Notes: generated from the sequence alone by a model not told the origin. A DNA stretch of 42,278 bases from Marisediminitalea alba (GCF_002993365.1 NZ_PVNP01000186.1:1-42278); one strand, 5' to 3'; positions 27,815 through 37,677 are shown, counted from the first letter of the stretch. Numbers and translations are program-made.

Positions 27815-28309
27815 TTAGTGTTTCCACCAGTGATGACGCCAGGCCGGGATGCCAATTTTCTTGATTTCCTCATAAAGGCGGTGACGGTCAGCCTGATTTA
27901 AAAACTCGCCAACCCTTACACTGTGTTCCGGGGTGACCAGAGCAAGCTGCGGTAAATACCAGTCGTGAGGGCTTTCTGACATTTCGAGGTGAGTGTCACG
28001 GCGGCTAAGCGTCACAGTTTGTGATGATTTCTGGTTGCTTTGGATATGCACGTAGTCTTTCTCAAATGACAGGGTTTGCGTGCGGTAAGTATTATGACTG
28101 ACCCGGTAAAGCAAGTAACACAACAAGCCAACTTCAATACCGGCAAAGGGAAAGACGATCCAAATACCAAAAAATGCCCACATGGTTGCAATGATCAGGG
28201 CAACGCCTGCCATGCCAGCCATTAGCCATTTATTATGGACCCAGTCGGCGGAACGATTGGGTTGTAAACTGATAAGGCTAAAATGTGGCTGATGCTTTAC
28301 TGAAACCAT
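27815..28309 (-). CDS. DUF2244 membrane protein
   Basis: 164 aa. Two adjacent helices (about 30-48 and 50-70), then a soluble beta-rich part (TLSFEKDYVHIQ, FLNQADRHRLYEEIKK). The pattern fits DUF2244, an integral membrane family of unknown role often found near cytochrome oxidase genes in other bacteria; no such gene is nearby here. Divergent from the TSUP gene. Confidence 0.75.
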   Translation of the reverse strand: MVSVKHQPHFSLISLQPNRSADWVHNKWLMAGMAGVALIIATMWAFFGIWIVFPFAGIEVGLLCYLLYRVSHNTYRTQTLSFEKDYVHIQSNQKSSQTVTLSRRDTHLEMSESPHDWYLPQLALVTPEHSVRVGEFLNQADRHRLYEEIKKIGIPAWRHHWWKH

Positions 28310-28385
28310 AGGCGCTGTTTACCTAAACTTAATCCGTTTTAGTATAGCGGGTAAATGTTGTAAAAATGTAGGTTTTAATAAAAGG

Positions 28386-29348
28386 GTGTTCGACTTCAAC
28401 GGGAGATTCTGGCAAAGTGCTGCCGGTCAAAATCAATTGATTGTAAAAGTGAAGAAGACGTTTATTGCCCATCCCTGGCTGAGCCTGCTGGCGGTGTTGT
28501 GGTTATCCCTGATAATTATTGTAGGTGGCACAGAGCTACCAGTACTGCTGACTCAGTATGGCGGGTTTTTATTGCTGGGGATCGTTGGCGCTGTTTTTGC
28601 CAATGCCACGGGGGCCGGAGGCGGCGTAGTGTTCGTGCCGTTTTTTCAGCAACTGGCATTTTCTCCGGAGGCGGTCATCGCCACCAGTTTTGCCATCCAG
28701 TGCTGCGGTATGACCGCCGGTGCCATCAACTGGCTGCAGTTTTACCGGCATATTAAGAGTCAGCAGCCCGACTGGCTGTTGCTACCGGCTGTCCTGAGCC
28801 GCTGCATTCCTTTTGGTCTGGCAGGATTATGGCTGGCGCAGTATGGGTTTGATTACCTGGTGCCTCACCTTAGTTTCTCGGCCGTGTCATCACAGTTACA
28901 CATTGGCTTCGGCGCGTTTTCTATTTTGTTGGCGCTGGCGATTATGGCCTCGTCGAAACGATTAAGCAGTCCTCAGGGGCGCAGTCAGATAACCGCAGCA
29001 GATAAAAACTGGCTTGCCGTGATCAGCTTTGTGGGTGGCATCATTACGGCATATTTGTCGGTAGGGATAGGTGAACTGGTTGCCGTGTACCTGATTGTCA
29101 GACGCTTTGATGTCACACTGGCCATTGGTGCAGCGGTGATTATTTCGGCGGTCACGGTTTGGGGAGCGGTTGGTTATGGCGCCTTGGTGAGTGCTGCCGT
29201 AAACTGGTATGTTGTGTTGTTTGCCGGCGCTGGTGCAGTGATTGGCGGTCGCCTTGCAAGGTATGTGGTGCTGTTCTTTTCGCCCAGACAGGTGAAACTG
29301 TTTTTTGCGCTCTGGGTGCTGTTACTGGGCATACTGAGCATTGTATAA
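28386..29348 (+). CDS. TSUP-family transporter (TauE/SafE-like)
   Basis: 320 aa with about eight to nine hydrophobic segments. The signature repeat GIVGAVFANATGAGGGVVFVPFF occurs near residue 60, and a second half begins at ISFVGGIITAYLSVGIGELV. The family exports sulfite, sulfonates or related anions; the substrate is unknown. The start is uncertain: GTG 28386 is the first codon of the frame and its AAGGG sits too close, so a start some codons later is possible. Confidence 0.8.
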   Translation: MFDFNGRFWQSAAGQNQLIVKVKKTFIAHPWLSLLAVLWLSLIIIVGGTELPVLLTQYGGFLLLGIVGAVFANATGAGGGVVFVPFFQQLAFSPEAVIATSFAIQCCGMTAGAINWLQFYRHIKSQQPDWLLLPAVLSRCIPFGLAGLWLAQYGFDYLVPHLSFSAVSSQLHIGFGAFSILLALAIMASSKRLSSPQGRSQITAADKNWLAVISFVGGIITAYLSVGIGELVAVYLIVRRFDVTLAIGAAVIISAVTVWGAVGYGALVSAAVNWYVVLFAGAGAVIGGRLARYVVLFFSPRQVKLFFALWVLLLGILSIV

Positions 29349-29482
29349 ACAGCCTGACTGTTATCTGTACTGTACACTCCCCATTGGCTAAATAATTCAG
29401 ACTTTGGTCTTGCCCTTTAAGATAAGCTGGCAACTCTGCTATGGTGACTTTATCTATTTACTGGTGAACGGATCCTCACTAC

Positions 29483-30799
29483 ATGGCTTATTCTCCGGCT
29501 AATCTCTACACCCTCACGCAGCCCGACTGGAGCAAAGACGCGGTTATTTACCAGGTCAATACCCGTCAGTTCAGTCAGGCGGGTACCTTCGATGGTGTCA
29601 CCGAAAAACTGTCTCATATCGCCGGATTGGGCGCCACAATCATGTGGCTGATGCCTATCCATCCGATTGGCGAGAAACATCGCAAAGGTGAGCTCGGCAG
29701 TCCTTACGCCGTGAAAGATTATTTTGCTGTAAATCCGGAGTTTGGTGACGAGAGCAGTCTTCGGCGACTCATTAAAGAAGCCCATGCGCTGGGGCTGAAA
29801 GTCATCCTCGACTGGGTGCCTAATCACAGTGCCTGGGATAACCATCTGGTGACGCAACATCCCGAGTGGTATGCACGCGATTACAAAGGCGATTTTCGCC
29901 CTTCACCCTGGTGGGACTGGAGCGATATCATCGAGTTTGATTACGAACAGCCGGGCCTGCGTGATTATATGATAAAGGCCATGGCTTACTGGGTTGAAGA
30001 GTTTGATATCGACGGTTACCGGTGTGATGTAGCAGGCTATGTACCCAATGATTTTTGGCGCCAGCTTCGCGTAGCGCTGGATGACATTAAGCCGGTCTTT
30101 CTTCTTGCTGAATGGGAAGATCGCGATCTCCATCGTGACGGCTTTAATATGAGCTATGCGTGGAGCTGGAATGAAGCCATGCATGAAATCGCTCAGGGGC
30201 AGGCGCCTGTGGACCGATTACGAAAATATTATTCATGGAACGAACGGGCCTGGCCCCGTTCAGCCTACCGCATGACTTTCGTCAGCAACCATGACAAAAA
30301 TGCCTGGGACGGCACCCAGCAGGAGCAGTTTGGTGAATGTTTAGAGGCAGCGATAGTATTGTCGGTGCTCGGCGAGGGAATGCCGCTCATTCACAATGGT
30401 CAAGAAGCGGGTGAGAGCAAACGGCTGGCCTTTTTTGAGCGCGATCCTATCGAGTGGCAGGCCCATCCGATTGGCGAGTTGTACCGTAAACTTATTCATC
30501 TGAAAAAACGGGTACCGGCACTCTGGAACGGCAAGTATGGTGCGCGCATGATACAAGTGCCTAACTCTTTGCCCGGGCAGGTGCTCAGCTTTGTTCGCAG
30601 GCAAGACGATGTAAAGGTATTTGTGGTACTGAATCTTTCGGCAGATACTGCTGACGTGGATTTTCATGAAAATCTGTATCGCGATGAATACATTGACCTG
30701 TTTGAAGCATCATGTACGGCGGTAGCGCAAACCGATACTCTGAGCCTGCCACCCTGGGCTTACAGGGTGTTTGTGTCGGCAAACTTTCCCCTGATCTAA
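29483..30799 (+). CDS. Cytoplasmic GH13 alpha-amylase-family enzyme
   Basis: 438 aa. A (beta/alpha)8 barrel with the GH13 motifs: DWVPNHSAWD (region I), GYRCDVAG with nucleophile D182, LLAEWED with acid/base E210, and FVSNHDKN with D271. A short C-terminal beta domain follows (VFVVLNLSADTADVDF). No signal peptide, so it should act on internal maltodextrins or related glucans. There is no maltose regulon nearby; the gene seems to stand alone, 65 bp before yoaA. The exact subfamily cannot be called. Confidence 0.88.
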   Translation: MAYSPANLYTLTQPDWSKDAVIYQVNTRQFSQAGTFDGVTEKLSHIAGLGATIMWLMPIHPIGEKHRKGELGSPYAVKDYFAVNPEFGDESSLRRLIKEAHALGLKVILDWVPNHSAWDNHLVTQHPEWYARDYKGDFRPSPWWDWSDIIEFDYEQPGLRDYMIKAMAYWVEEFDIDGYRCDVAGYVPNDFWRQLRVALDDIKPVFLLAEWEDRDLHRDGFNMSYAWSWNEAMHEIAQGQAPVDRLRKYYSWNERAWPRSAYRMTFVSNHDKNAWDGTQQEQFGECLEAAIVLSVLGEGMPLIHNGQEAGESKRLAFFERDPIEWQAHPIGELYRKLIHLKKRVPALWNGKYGARMIQVPNSLPGQVLSFVRRQDDVKVFVVLNLSADTADVDFHENLYRDEYIDLFEASCTAVAQTDTLSLPPWAYRVFVSANFPLI

Positions 30800-30864
30800 C
30801 AGACCCACAGACGAGCTGTAAAAACTTTGGCATAATAGCGCTTTTGCACTCACTCAGGAACAAC

Positions 30865-32802
30865 ATGCCCAGTTTAGATGATGTATTTTCGGGCTCGGGA
30901 TTGCTGGCTAAGGCGATTCAGGGGTTTAACCCCCGTCAGGCGCAAACAGACATGGCAAAAGCCGTCGCCAGCGCCATTAACGATGCCGACAGTTTAATTG
31001 TTGAGGCCGGCACCGGCACCGGAAAAACCTTTGCCTATCTGGCTCCTGTGTTGCTGTCGAAGGGAAAATCCATTGTTTCCACGGGCACCAAAAACCTCCA
31101 GGAACAGTTATTTCACCGCGACCTGCCGGTGATTAAAAAAGCTCTCGCCAGCAATCGTAAAACAGCGTTGCTAAAAGGCCGGGCTAACTATCTTTGCCTG
31201 CATCGTCTTGCTCAGCATGGCGGTAATTCTACTCTGGTGGAATCGGATGTACTGAACGAATTATCAACCGTAAGAGCCTGGGCAAACACCACCAAAACCG
31301 GAGATATGGGCGAGGTGAAAACCCTGCCTGAGGATGCTCGGGTGATCCCTCTGGTAACCTCCACGGTGGATAACTGCCTGGGGCGTGATTGTCCCGATTA
31401 TGAAGACTGCTATCTGGTAAAAGCGCGCAAGAATGCCATGGAAGCTGATATCGTAGTGGTAAATCATCACCTTTTCTTTGCTGATATGGCACTGCGCGAC
31501 ACCGGCTTTGGTGAGCTTATTCCCGAAGCCGACTGCATAATCTTCGACGAAGCCCACCAGATCCCGGAAATCGCCAGTGAATACTTTGGCGAGGCTATCT
31601 CAACCCGTCAGCTAACCGAAATAAGCAAAGAGATCACCTTGTTGTATCGTACGGTGTTAAAGGATGCCGATCAGTTGGAAAAAGCCGGTGAGAAGGTACG
31701 CATGCAGGCCGCAGACCTGCGTTTGTTGTTTGCCGATAAGCCCCAGCGTGGCCACTGGCTGGAGGCCATGGAACGCGAAGAAGTAGCAACCCAGGTGAGC
31801 CGCCTCGAAGATGCAGTGGGCGTACTGTACGATATTTGTAAACTGCACATTGGGCGCGATAAAGACCTTGATAACCTGTTTGATCGTATTGTGCAGAGCC
31901 GTGAAAAACTGGCCCTGTTTACCACCAAAGAGCATGACGGAATGAGTTTGTGGTATGAAACCACGCCGCGCCATATTGTAATGCATATGACACCTCTGTC
32001 GATTGCCGCGAAATTTCGCCGTTTTGTTGAGTCTGACGATCGCGGCTGGGTATTTACCTCGGCTACACTGGTGGTTGATAACGACTTTACTCACTTTCAA
32101 CGGCGCATGGGGCTGGAAAAAGCCAGAACCATGATGCTCGACAGCCCGTTTGATTATGAAAGCCAGGCCATGTTATGCGTGCCACGTTATTTACCCGAAC
32201 CGCACATGCCGACCATGCGCAAGCAACTGGTTACCATAGCCAAGAAGCTCATTAAAGCCAGCGGCGGGCGTTGCTTTTTGCTGTTTACCAGCCATGCTGC
32301 GTTGCAAGAAGTCGCTGCAGCATTACAGGAACAAATTGATAATCCGGTACTGGTGCAGGGCAGCACGTCAAAACAGGCTCTGTTAAGTGCTTATCTGTCT
32401 GACCCTTCGGCTGTACTGCTTGGTACTGGCGCCTTCTGGGAAGGCGTAGACGTGCGTGGCAATGATCTGGTGTGCGTAATGATCGATAAATTGCCGTTTG
32501 CGGCGCCGGATGATCCGCTGCTGCAGGCCCGGCTGGAGGAATGCCGTAAAAAAGGCGGTAACCCGTTTGGTAGTATCCAGATCCCGCAGGCGGTTATTAC
32601 TCTGAAACAGGGCGCAGGCAGACTGATCCGCGACCCGGCTGATGCCGGAGTGCTGGTAATTTGCGATAATCGCCTGGTTACCAAACCCTATGCCCAAACC
32701 TTCCTTGGCAGTTTACCGCCAATGAAGCGGACCCGGGATGTCAGTGAAGTCGAAAAATTTCTGGCCAATATCGAGCAAACAGAACACGTTACAGAAGAAT
32801 AA
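30865..32802 (+). CDS. yoaA: DinG/XPD-family DNA helicase YoaA
   Basis: 645 aa, an ATP-dependent 5'-3' helicase with an iron-sulfur cluster, linked to repair of replication blocks in E. coli. Walker A EAGTGTGKT is at 47-55. Four cysteines C111, C171, C176 and C182 fit the 4Fe-4S site. FDEAHQ is the Walker B box, and QGAGRLIRD near the C-terminus is motif VI. The start ATG 30865 is chosen for CAGGAAC upstream and family fit; the frame runs back to 30712 inside the GH13 gene. Next to tsaB as in E. coli. I saw no LexA box in front. Confidence 0.93.
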   Translation: MPSLDDVFSGSGLLAKAIQGFNPRQAQTDMAKAVASAINDADSLIVEAGTGTGKTFAYLAPVLLSKGKSIVSTGTKNLQEQLFHRDLPVIKKALASNRKTALLKGRANYLCLHRLAQHGGNSTLVESDVLNELSTVRAWANTTKTGDMGEVKTLPEDARVIPLVTSTVDNCLGRDCPDYEDCYLVKARKNAMEADIVVVNHHLFFADMALRDTGFGELIPEADCIIFDEAHQIPEIASEYFGEAISTRQLTEISKEITLLYRTVLKDADQLEKAGEKVRMQAADLRLLFADKPQRGHWLEAMEREEVATQVSRLEDAVGVLYDICKLHIGRDKDLDNLFDRIVQSREKLALFTTKEHDGMSLWYETTPRHIVMHMTPLSIAAKFRRFVESDDRGWVFTSATLVVDNDFTHFQRRMGLEKARTMMLDSPFDYESQAMLCVPRYLPEPHMPTMRKQLVTIAKKLIKASGGRCFLLFTSHAALQEVAAALQEQIDNPVLVQGSTSKQALLSAYLSDPSAVLLGTGAFWEGVDVRGNDLVCVMIDKLPFAAPDDPLLQARLEECRKKGGNPFGSIQIPQAVITLKQGAGRLIRDPADAGVLVICDNRLVTKPYAQTFLGSLPPMKRTRDVSEVEKFLANIEQTEHVTEE

Positions 32803-32805
32803 TCC

Positions 32806-33483
32806 ATGAACATTTTAACTATTGACACTGCCACCGAAGCTTGTTCGGTTGCCTTACAGTTTAATCAGGCACTGTTTACCCGTTACGAGGTTTGTCCGCA
32901 ACAACACAGCCAGAAGATTCTGCCCATGGTGGATGCGGTGATGAAAGAAGCCGGTGCTTCTTTAGCGGCACTCGACGGCCTGGGTTTTGGCCGTGGCCCC
33001 GGCAGTTTTACCGGTGTGCGTATTGCCACCGGCATTATTCAGGGGCTTGCTTTGGGCAGTCAGCTTCCTGTTGCCGGCGTCAGTACTCTGGCCGCTATGG
33101 CACAGCAGGTGATCAACTCCGGTGACGTTAATGACGTTGCCGTAGCCATCGATGCTCGTATGGGCGAAGTGTATTTTGCTCATTATCAAAATCAGCAGGG
33201 CATAGCGACGCTGGTAGGCGAAGAGCAGGTGACTTCACCTGAGGCCGTCGCTGAACAACTTGATGTCTCTTCAATGGCGGTAGCTGGCACCGGCTGGCAG
33301 GCATACCCGGTGTTAAGTGAATTGCTTAAAGTGCAATCAGTAAATGTGTCTTATCCTTACGCAAGGTTCATGCTGCCGCTGACAGAACAAACGCTGAATG
33401 CGGGGCAGGGCATGGCGGTGGACGCCATTACTCCAGAGTATTTACGGAATACGGTTACCTGGAAAAAGTTGCCTGGCCGCTAA
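32806..33483 (+). CDS. tsaB: tRNA threonylcarbamoyladenosine biosynthesis protein TsaB
   Basis: 225 aa. ASKHA-fold partner of TsaD in making t6A37 of ANN-reading tRNAs. MNILTIDTATEACSVAL, HSQKILPMVDAVM, GFGRGPGSFTGVRIATGIIQGLA and IDARMGEVYFAHY are characteristic. It starts 3 nt after the yoaA stop, so it is co-transcribed with it. TsaC, TsaD and TsaE are elsewhere. Confidence 0.96.
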   Translation: MNILTIDTATEACSVALQFNQALFTRYEVCPQQHSQKILPMVDAVMKEAGASLAALDGLGFGRGPGSFTGVRIATGIIQGLALGSQLPVAGVSTLAAMAQQVINSGDVNDVAVAIDARMGEVYFAHYQNQQGIATLVGEEQVTSPEAVAEQLDVSSMAVAGTGWQAYPVLSELLKVQSVNVSYPYARFMLPLTEQTLNAGQGMAVDAITPEYLRNTVTWKKLPGR

Positions 33484-33585
33484 GTGCCGGCCAGGACTGG
33501 CGTGATATTTGCTGTACTTTGAGTTTAACTAACGACGGCTCACTGGCTGTCAGTACTTTGGCAATCGACAGGCGTTATCGGCTTC

Positions 33586-33888
33586 ATGGAAATTCGTCAG
33601 CAATTAATCACACCCAATGTAGAGCGCAATGCTCCGCAGCCCAAACCTGCGACAAAATCCGCAGCGGTGGAGCGTGTTGATAAAGCGCCAGCAAGCCAGT
33701 TAGATGCTATTCAACCTCGCACCGGCGATGATAATACCCGTGCCCAGGCGGAGTCGTTTCGCCGGACGTCAGGCTACGATCAGCCTCAGGGCCCGGCCAT
33801 TCTCGCCCTGGAAGCTTACGCCAGTCACGAACGTGAAACCAAGCGCGCAGCCATACGTGAAATGATGGGTGTCGACCTTTACGCCTAA
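33586..33888 (+). CDS. Small hypothetical protein with conserved-looking C-terminus
   Basis: 100 aa. The N-terminal 60 residues are rich in Pro, Ala, Lys and Gln and probably disordered (NAPQPKPATKSAAVERVDKA). The last 35 residues form a likely helix ending in EMMGVDLYA. There is no signal peptide or membrane segment. It lies 102 bp after tsaB and may be in the same transcript. The ribosome site is weak. Function unknown; I recall similar short C-terminal ends in other Alteromonadales proteins, but that is not verified. Confidence 0.6.
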   Translation: MEIRQQLITPNVERNAPQPKPATKSAAVERVDKAPASQLDAIQPRTGDDNTRAQAESFRRTSGYDQPQGPAILALEAYASHERETKRAAIREMMGVDLYA

Positions 33889-34167
33889 TTCGGCTATTGC
33901 CAGATTAAACTATCCTTGATTAGCATTGTCATAATCAGTAACTTGTTGATTCATTATAATGAACCACACTGAATTCAGTTTCTATTCAGTTTAATCTTCT
34001 ACACTAAATAAGAGTATTTCAGGATTGAACCCGAGCATACTGATCCGTTGATAAGATGTGAGCAGTATGATTGATAGGTCAGGCACGGAGCCGCAGGCTT
34101 TTGGTTCAGTTGAAATGAACCGTGGGCCGGATGGCTCTTACATGTTTAGCTAAAGCAAGGAACCCAT

Positions 34168-34863
34168 ATGTTAGTTCGTGCATTCGTCGTTATCTTTGCA
34201 TTAAGCCTGTCGGCTTGTGCAGTTGTTCCCGAACCGCTACAGGTACCAGAAAATACGCCGTTGGTGGGATATAACAAGGCAGTGGTTGCTGGTGACGATA
34301 TTCTGGGTAAAAGCGCTCGTTGGGGCGGCATAATTACTAACGTCGAGAATAAACCCGACCAAACCCTTATTGAAGTGGTGTATTTCCCGCTTAATCACTA
34401 TGGCAAGCCGAACGCCAGTGAAGAAACACCGGGGCGGTTTAAAGCGGTTATCAATAAATTTGTGGATCCTATCATGTTTGAAGAAGGGCGCACTGTGACT
34501 TTTCTGGGCAAGGTGGGTAAACCACTGGCAGGTATGGTAGGCGAACAACCCTATATGTTTCCGTCACTTACGGTCGACAATTACTACAAATGGCGTCGCC
34601 AGAGGCTGTACGATACATCTACGGTTTTCTTTGATTTCTACTCAGGCTGGTATTCACCGTTCTACCATCCGTACTGGAGTCCGTGGCGATTTGGCCCGAG
34701 TGTACGTATGATCCGCACTTACAAGGATCCTGCTTATTGGTCGGGGAGTAAGAATAACTATCGGCCGCCTTCTAACAGCCGTCCGAGTATGAGTGCGCGC
34801 CCACAACCAAGGCAGCAACCGCCGAGTTCCAGAAGTAAAGCTCAGCGCCGCCTGGATCCTTAG
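34168..34863 (+). CDS. slp: Slp-family outer-membrane lipoprotein (YeaY-like)
   Basis: 231 aa. Signal peptide and lipobox LSAC with lipidated Cys17. The Slp domain covers about 30-135 (GKSARWGGIITNVENKPDQTLIEVVYFPLN, FLGKVGKPLAGMVGE). The C-terminal tail is unusual: aromatic FFDFYSGWYSPFYHPYWSPWRFG, then a Pro/Ser/Arg-rich end. E. coli yeaY sits in the same place, between tsaB and fadD. Good ribosome site AAGGAA. The 279 bp upstream contain no gene; a TATAAT at 33955-33960 is there but without a fitting -35. Confidence 0.87.
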   Translation: MLVRAFVVIFALSLSACAVVPEPLQVPENTPLVGYNKAVVAGDDILGKSARWGGIITNVENKPDQTLIEVVYFPLNHYGKPNASEETPGRFKAVINKFVDPIMFEEGRTVTFLGKVGKPLAGMVGEQPYMFPSLTVDNYYKWRRQRLYDTSTVFFDFYSGWYSPFYHPYWSPWRFGPSVRMIRTYKDPAYWSGSKNNYRPPSNSRPSMSARPQPRQQPPSSRSKAQRRLDP

Positions 34864-34868
34864 GTAAT

Positions 34869-34893
34869 AAGTTGCCGCTTGCGGCAACTTTTA
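34869..34893 (+). terminator. Terminator after slp
   Basis: AAGTTGCCG/CGGCAACTT form a 9-bp perfect stem around CTTG, followed by a short T-run. It begins 6 nt after the slp stop codon. Confidence 0.7.
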
Positions 34894-35025
34894 GCCCGGT
34901 GCGCGGCAATGTCATGCCTCGGGCTGCGCTACTGTTATCAACAAAGGTTCAACATTTACTCTCGTCGCTGCTAAACTGCTGCTCAATGTCTATGAGTCAC
35001 AGGGCAATGCCCTCAGGGAGTAGTA

Positions 35026-35871
35026 ATGCAAGCGTGTGAGTTTTCAATATCGTCGGGCACCATCAGAGGCATGACCAATGGCCAGCAAGGCCAGGTCGTG
35101 TTGGCGTTACACGGTTTTTTAGATAACGCCGCCAGTATGGCTTGCCTGGCGCCGTCGATGAGCAGGTATCAGTATATTGCTATCGATCTGCCCGGCCATG
35201 GACTGAGCGATCACCGCCCCACCGGCGCTCATTACAACCAGATGGATTACATCCAGGACCTGCATGAGCTGGTAGTATCTGAAGACTGGCAGGATGTTGT
35301 GATTGTCGGTCATTCCATGGGCGGTATACTGGCCAGTATTTACGCCGCCGTATTCCCCGAGCGGGTAAGCGCTATTGCTATGATTGACGCCTGCGGGCCG
35401 CTAACATTGCCTCCTGAAACCAGTTCAGAACAATTAAGAACCTCAATACTTTCTCGTATGCCCAAGCCTGGCCGCACCGGCAGCCCCCGCGAGGTAGATC
35501 TGGATGCTGCGGTGGCCGCACGCTGTAAAATGAGCGACATTACTGCTGAGCACGCCGCCACTATTCTGCGCAGAAATATAACCATTCGTGAAGACGGCCT
35601 GAGCGGTTGGCGCAGCGATCCGCGTTTACGCACCAAATCATCGTTACGGTTAACCGAATCACAGGCGCAAAATCTAATGGAAGCTATCGAATGTCCGGTC
35701 TGGATCGGTGGTGCAACAGACAGCTTTAAGGAAATGGACACAACCTATGAGAAGCGCAAAAGCTGGTTGAAAAACAGTCGGTTTGAACTATTCTCAGGGG
35801 GTCATCACTTCCATATGGTTAATCCGTCAGCAGTTAGCAATGCGATTTGTCGGTTTGTTGAAGAAATGTAA
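35026..35871 (+). CDS. Alpha/beta hydrolase (serine hydrolase-like)
   Basis: 281 aa cytoplasmic hydrolase. LALHGFLDNAASM (oxyanion loop), DLPGHGLSDH, nucleophile elbow GHSMGG, a helical cap (about 135-215) and the terminal GGHHFHM with the catalytic His are present; the acid is probably Asp in GGATDSFKE. The substrate is not known. It sits directly upstream of fadD, 121 bp before it, so a lipid or acyl-thioester substrate is conceivable but unproven. Confidence 0.85.
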   Translation: MQACEFSISSGTIRGMTNGQQGQVVLALHGFLDNAASMACLAPSMSRYQYIAIDLPGHGLSDHRPTGAHYNQMDYIQDLHELVVSEDWQDVVIVGHSMGGILASIYAAVFPERVSAIAMIDACGPLTLPPETSSEQLRTSILSRMPKPGRTGSPREVDLDAAVAARCKMSDITAEHAATILRRNITIREDGLSGWRSDPRLRTKSSLRLTESQAQNLMEAIECPVWIGGATDSFKEMDTTYEKRKSWLKNSRFELFSGGHHFHMVNPSAVSNAICRFVEEM

Positions 35872-35901
35872 ACAACGGCGTTTATCTTTTGCTGATCATC
35901 C

Positions 35902-35907
35902 TATACT
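35902..35907 (+). promoter_or_regulatory. Candidate -10 of the fadD promoter
   Basis: TATACT is 86 bp upstream of the fadD start and 6 bp upstream of the FadR-like site. No good -35 is visible, which would suit a promoter needing an activator such as CRP. Confidence 0.35.
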
Positions 35908-35913
35908 ATATGC

Positions 35914-35930
35914 AACATGTCAGACCAGTG
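35914..35930. promoter_or_regulatory. Candidate FadR operator in front of fadD
   Basis: AACATGTCAGACCAGTG agrees with the symmetrical FadR consensus AACTGGTCNGACCAGTT at 13 of 16 defined positions. It lies between a possible -10 and the fadD ribosome site, where a bound repressor would block transcription. FadR releases DNA on binding long-chain acyl-CoA. The consensus is quoted from memory. Confidence 0.55.
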
Positions 35931-35992
35931 GCTGACCCAGCAATGACACACAACAAGAACAATCGAGAGACTTAAGGTGACAGGAGAGCTTG

Positions 35993-37645
35993 GTGGAAAA
36001 AATCTGGCTTAATCATTATGACTCGAGAGTAGCACCGGAAATCGACCCGGACCGTTACGCCTCCATTATCGACATACTCGACGAGTCTGTAGCAAAATAT
36101 GGCGACAAAACAGCCTATATTAATATGGGCCAGACAATCAGCTTCAGTGAGCTCGACAGCCTGTCCCGGCAATTCGCCGCGTACCTGATGAACAATGGCT
36201 TTAAGCCTGGTGATGCCATCGCGATCATGATGCCTAACCTGCTGCAGTATCCGGTTGCTCTGTTTGGCATCCTGCGTGCTGGCATGACCGTGGTAAACGT
36301 AAACCCGCTTTATACGGCGCGAGAATTAAAACACCAGCTTAACGACAGCCAGGCCAAAGCAATCGTTATCGTTGAAAACTTTGCGCATACGCTGGACAAA
36401 GTGGTGGCCGACACCGGTATTCAGGAAGTATTGCTGACATCCCTGGCAGACATGCTCCCGGCGCCAAAGCGTTGGGTAGTTAACTTTGTGGTGAAGCACG
36501 TTAAAAAGATGGTGCCTGCTTACAGCCTGTCCGGGGCCAAGTCGTTTATGTCGGCACTGAAAGCCGGCGAGAAACTCACCTATACACGGCCTGAAGTCAC
36601 TAATGAAGACCTTGCTTTTCTGCAGTATACCGGCGGTACAACAGGGGTCTCAAAGGGTGCCATGCTCACGCACCGCAATATGATAGCTAACCTGGAACAG
36701 GTTTCAGGGATATTATCGACGGTCATTACACCGGGCAAAGATTTGGTGGTCACCGCATTGCCGCTCTATCATATCTTTGCATTACTGGCTAACTGCCTGT
36801 TATTTCTTAAATTTGGCTGTCCTAACTTACTAATCACTAACCCTAAGGATATGCCTGGCTTTGTTAAAGAACTGGAAAAATATCCTTTTGCCATCTTGCC
36901 GGGCGTGAATACTTTGTTTAACGGCTTGCTCAATACACCAGGATTCAGCGACCTGGACTTTTCTAACTTTAAATTTGGTCTCGGCGGCGGCATGGCGGTG
37001 CAACGCCCGGTGGCTGAAAAGTGGCAAAAGGTGACCGGTACGGTGCTGCTGGAAGGCTATGGCCTTACAGAATGTTCACCAGTGGTGGCGGTAAATCCGC
37101 CACAGCTAGAAGCTTACAAAGGGGCCATTGGATTGCCGGTACCTTCAACAGATATTATGTTGATTGACGACAACGGTAATGAAGTGGCGGCCGGTGAATC
37201 CGGTGAGCTATGGGTCAAAGGCCCACAGGTAATGAAAGGCTATTACAACCGTTCGGAAGCCAGTGATGAAATTCTCAAAGACGGCTGGCTGGCCACCGGC
37301 GATATCGCCCGTTGCGATGAAGAAGGATATTTCTACATTGTTGACCGGAAAAAGGATATGATTCTGGTATCCGGGTTTAACGTATTCCCGAATGAAATTG
37401 AAGAAGTGGCAGCAATGCATGATGCTGTACTTGAAGTCGCCGCCATTGGTGTTCCCCACGATGTAAGTGGAGAGGTGGTTAAACTCTTTATTGTCAGAAA
37501 AGATGATTCACTCACCGCTGAAGCCGTGATATCACACTGCCGTACGCATCTGACGGGGTATAAAGTCCCTAAACACGTAGAGTTTAAAGAAGAGCTACCG
37601 AAAACCAATGTCGGTAAAATTTTACGACGTGAACTACGAGACTAG
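35993..37645 (+). CDS. fadD: Long-chain-fatty-acid-CoA ligase
   Basis: 550 aa. An AMP-forming synthetase that activates long-chain fatty acids as CoA esters during uptake, at the inner face of the membrane. [14 protein letters not shown] is the P-loop motif, [10 protein letters not shown] motif II, and [23 protein letters not shown] the FadD signature region; the end [13 protein letters not shown] carries the catalytic Lys. The start GTG 35993 (VEKIWLNHY) is preferred over TTG 35990 because AGGAG then has 6-nt spacing. The neighbours slp and rnd match E. coli. A FadR-like site lies upstream and a terminator downstream. Confidence 0.96.
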   Translation: MEKIWLNHYDSRVAPEIDPDRYASIIDILDESVAKYGDKTAYINMGQTISFSELDSLSRQFAAYLMNNGFKPGDAIAIMMPNLLQYPVALFGILRAGMTVVNVNPLYTARELKHQLNDSQAKAIVIVENFAHTLDKVVADTGIQEVLLTSLADMLPAPKRWVVNFVVKHVKKMVPAYSLSGAKSFMSALKAGEKLTYTRPEVTNEDLAFLQYTGGTTGVSKGAMLTHRNMIANLEQVSGILSTVITPGKDLVVTALPLYHIFALLANCLLFLKFGCPNLLITNPKDMPGFVKELEKYPFAILPGVNTLFNGLLNTPGFSDLDFSNFKFGLGGGMAVQRPVAEKWQKVTGTVLLEGYGLTECSPVVAVNPPQLEAYKGAIGLPVPSTDIMLIDDNGNEVAAGESGELWVKGPQVMKGYYNRSEASDEILKDGWLATGDIARCDEEGYFYIVDRKKDMILVSGFNVFPNEIEEVAAMHDAVLEVAAIGVPHDVSGEVVKLFIVRKDDSLTAEAVISHCRTHLTGYKVPKHVEFKEELPKTNVGKILRRELRD

Positions 37646-37677
37646 GGCGCGTCGTCAGGCCCGAATTTTAAGAGTAT

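Noticed and set aside
30800..30864. Possible LexA box before yoaA
   Set aside because: CTGTAAAAACTTTGGC lacks the second half (CAG) at the right distance, so no SOS box can be supported.
33901..34167. Promoter at TATAAT 33955-33960 before slp
   Set aside because: No acceptable -35 within 15-19 bp; kept only as a remark under slp.
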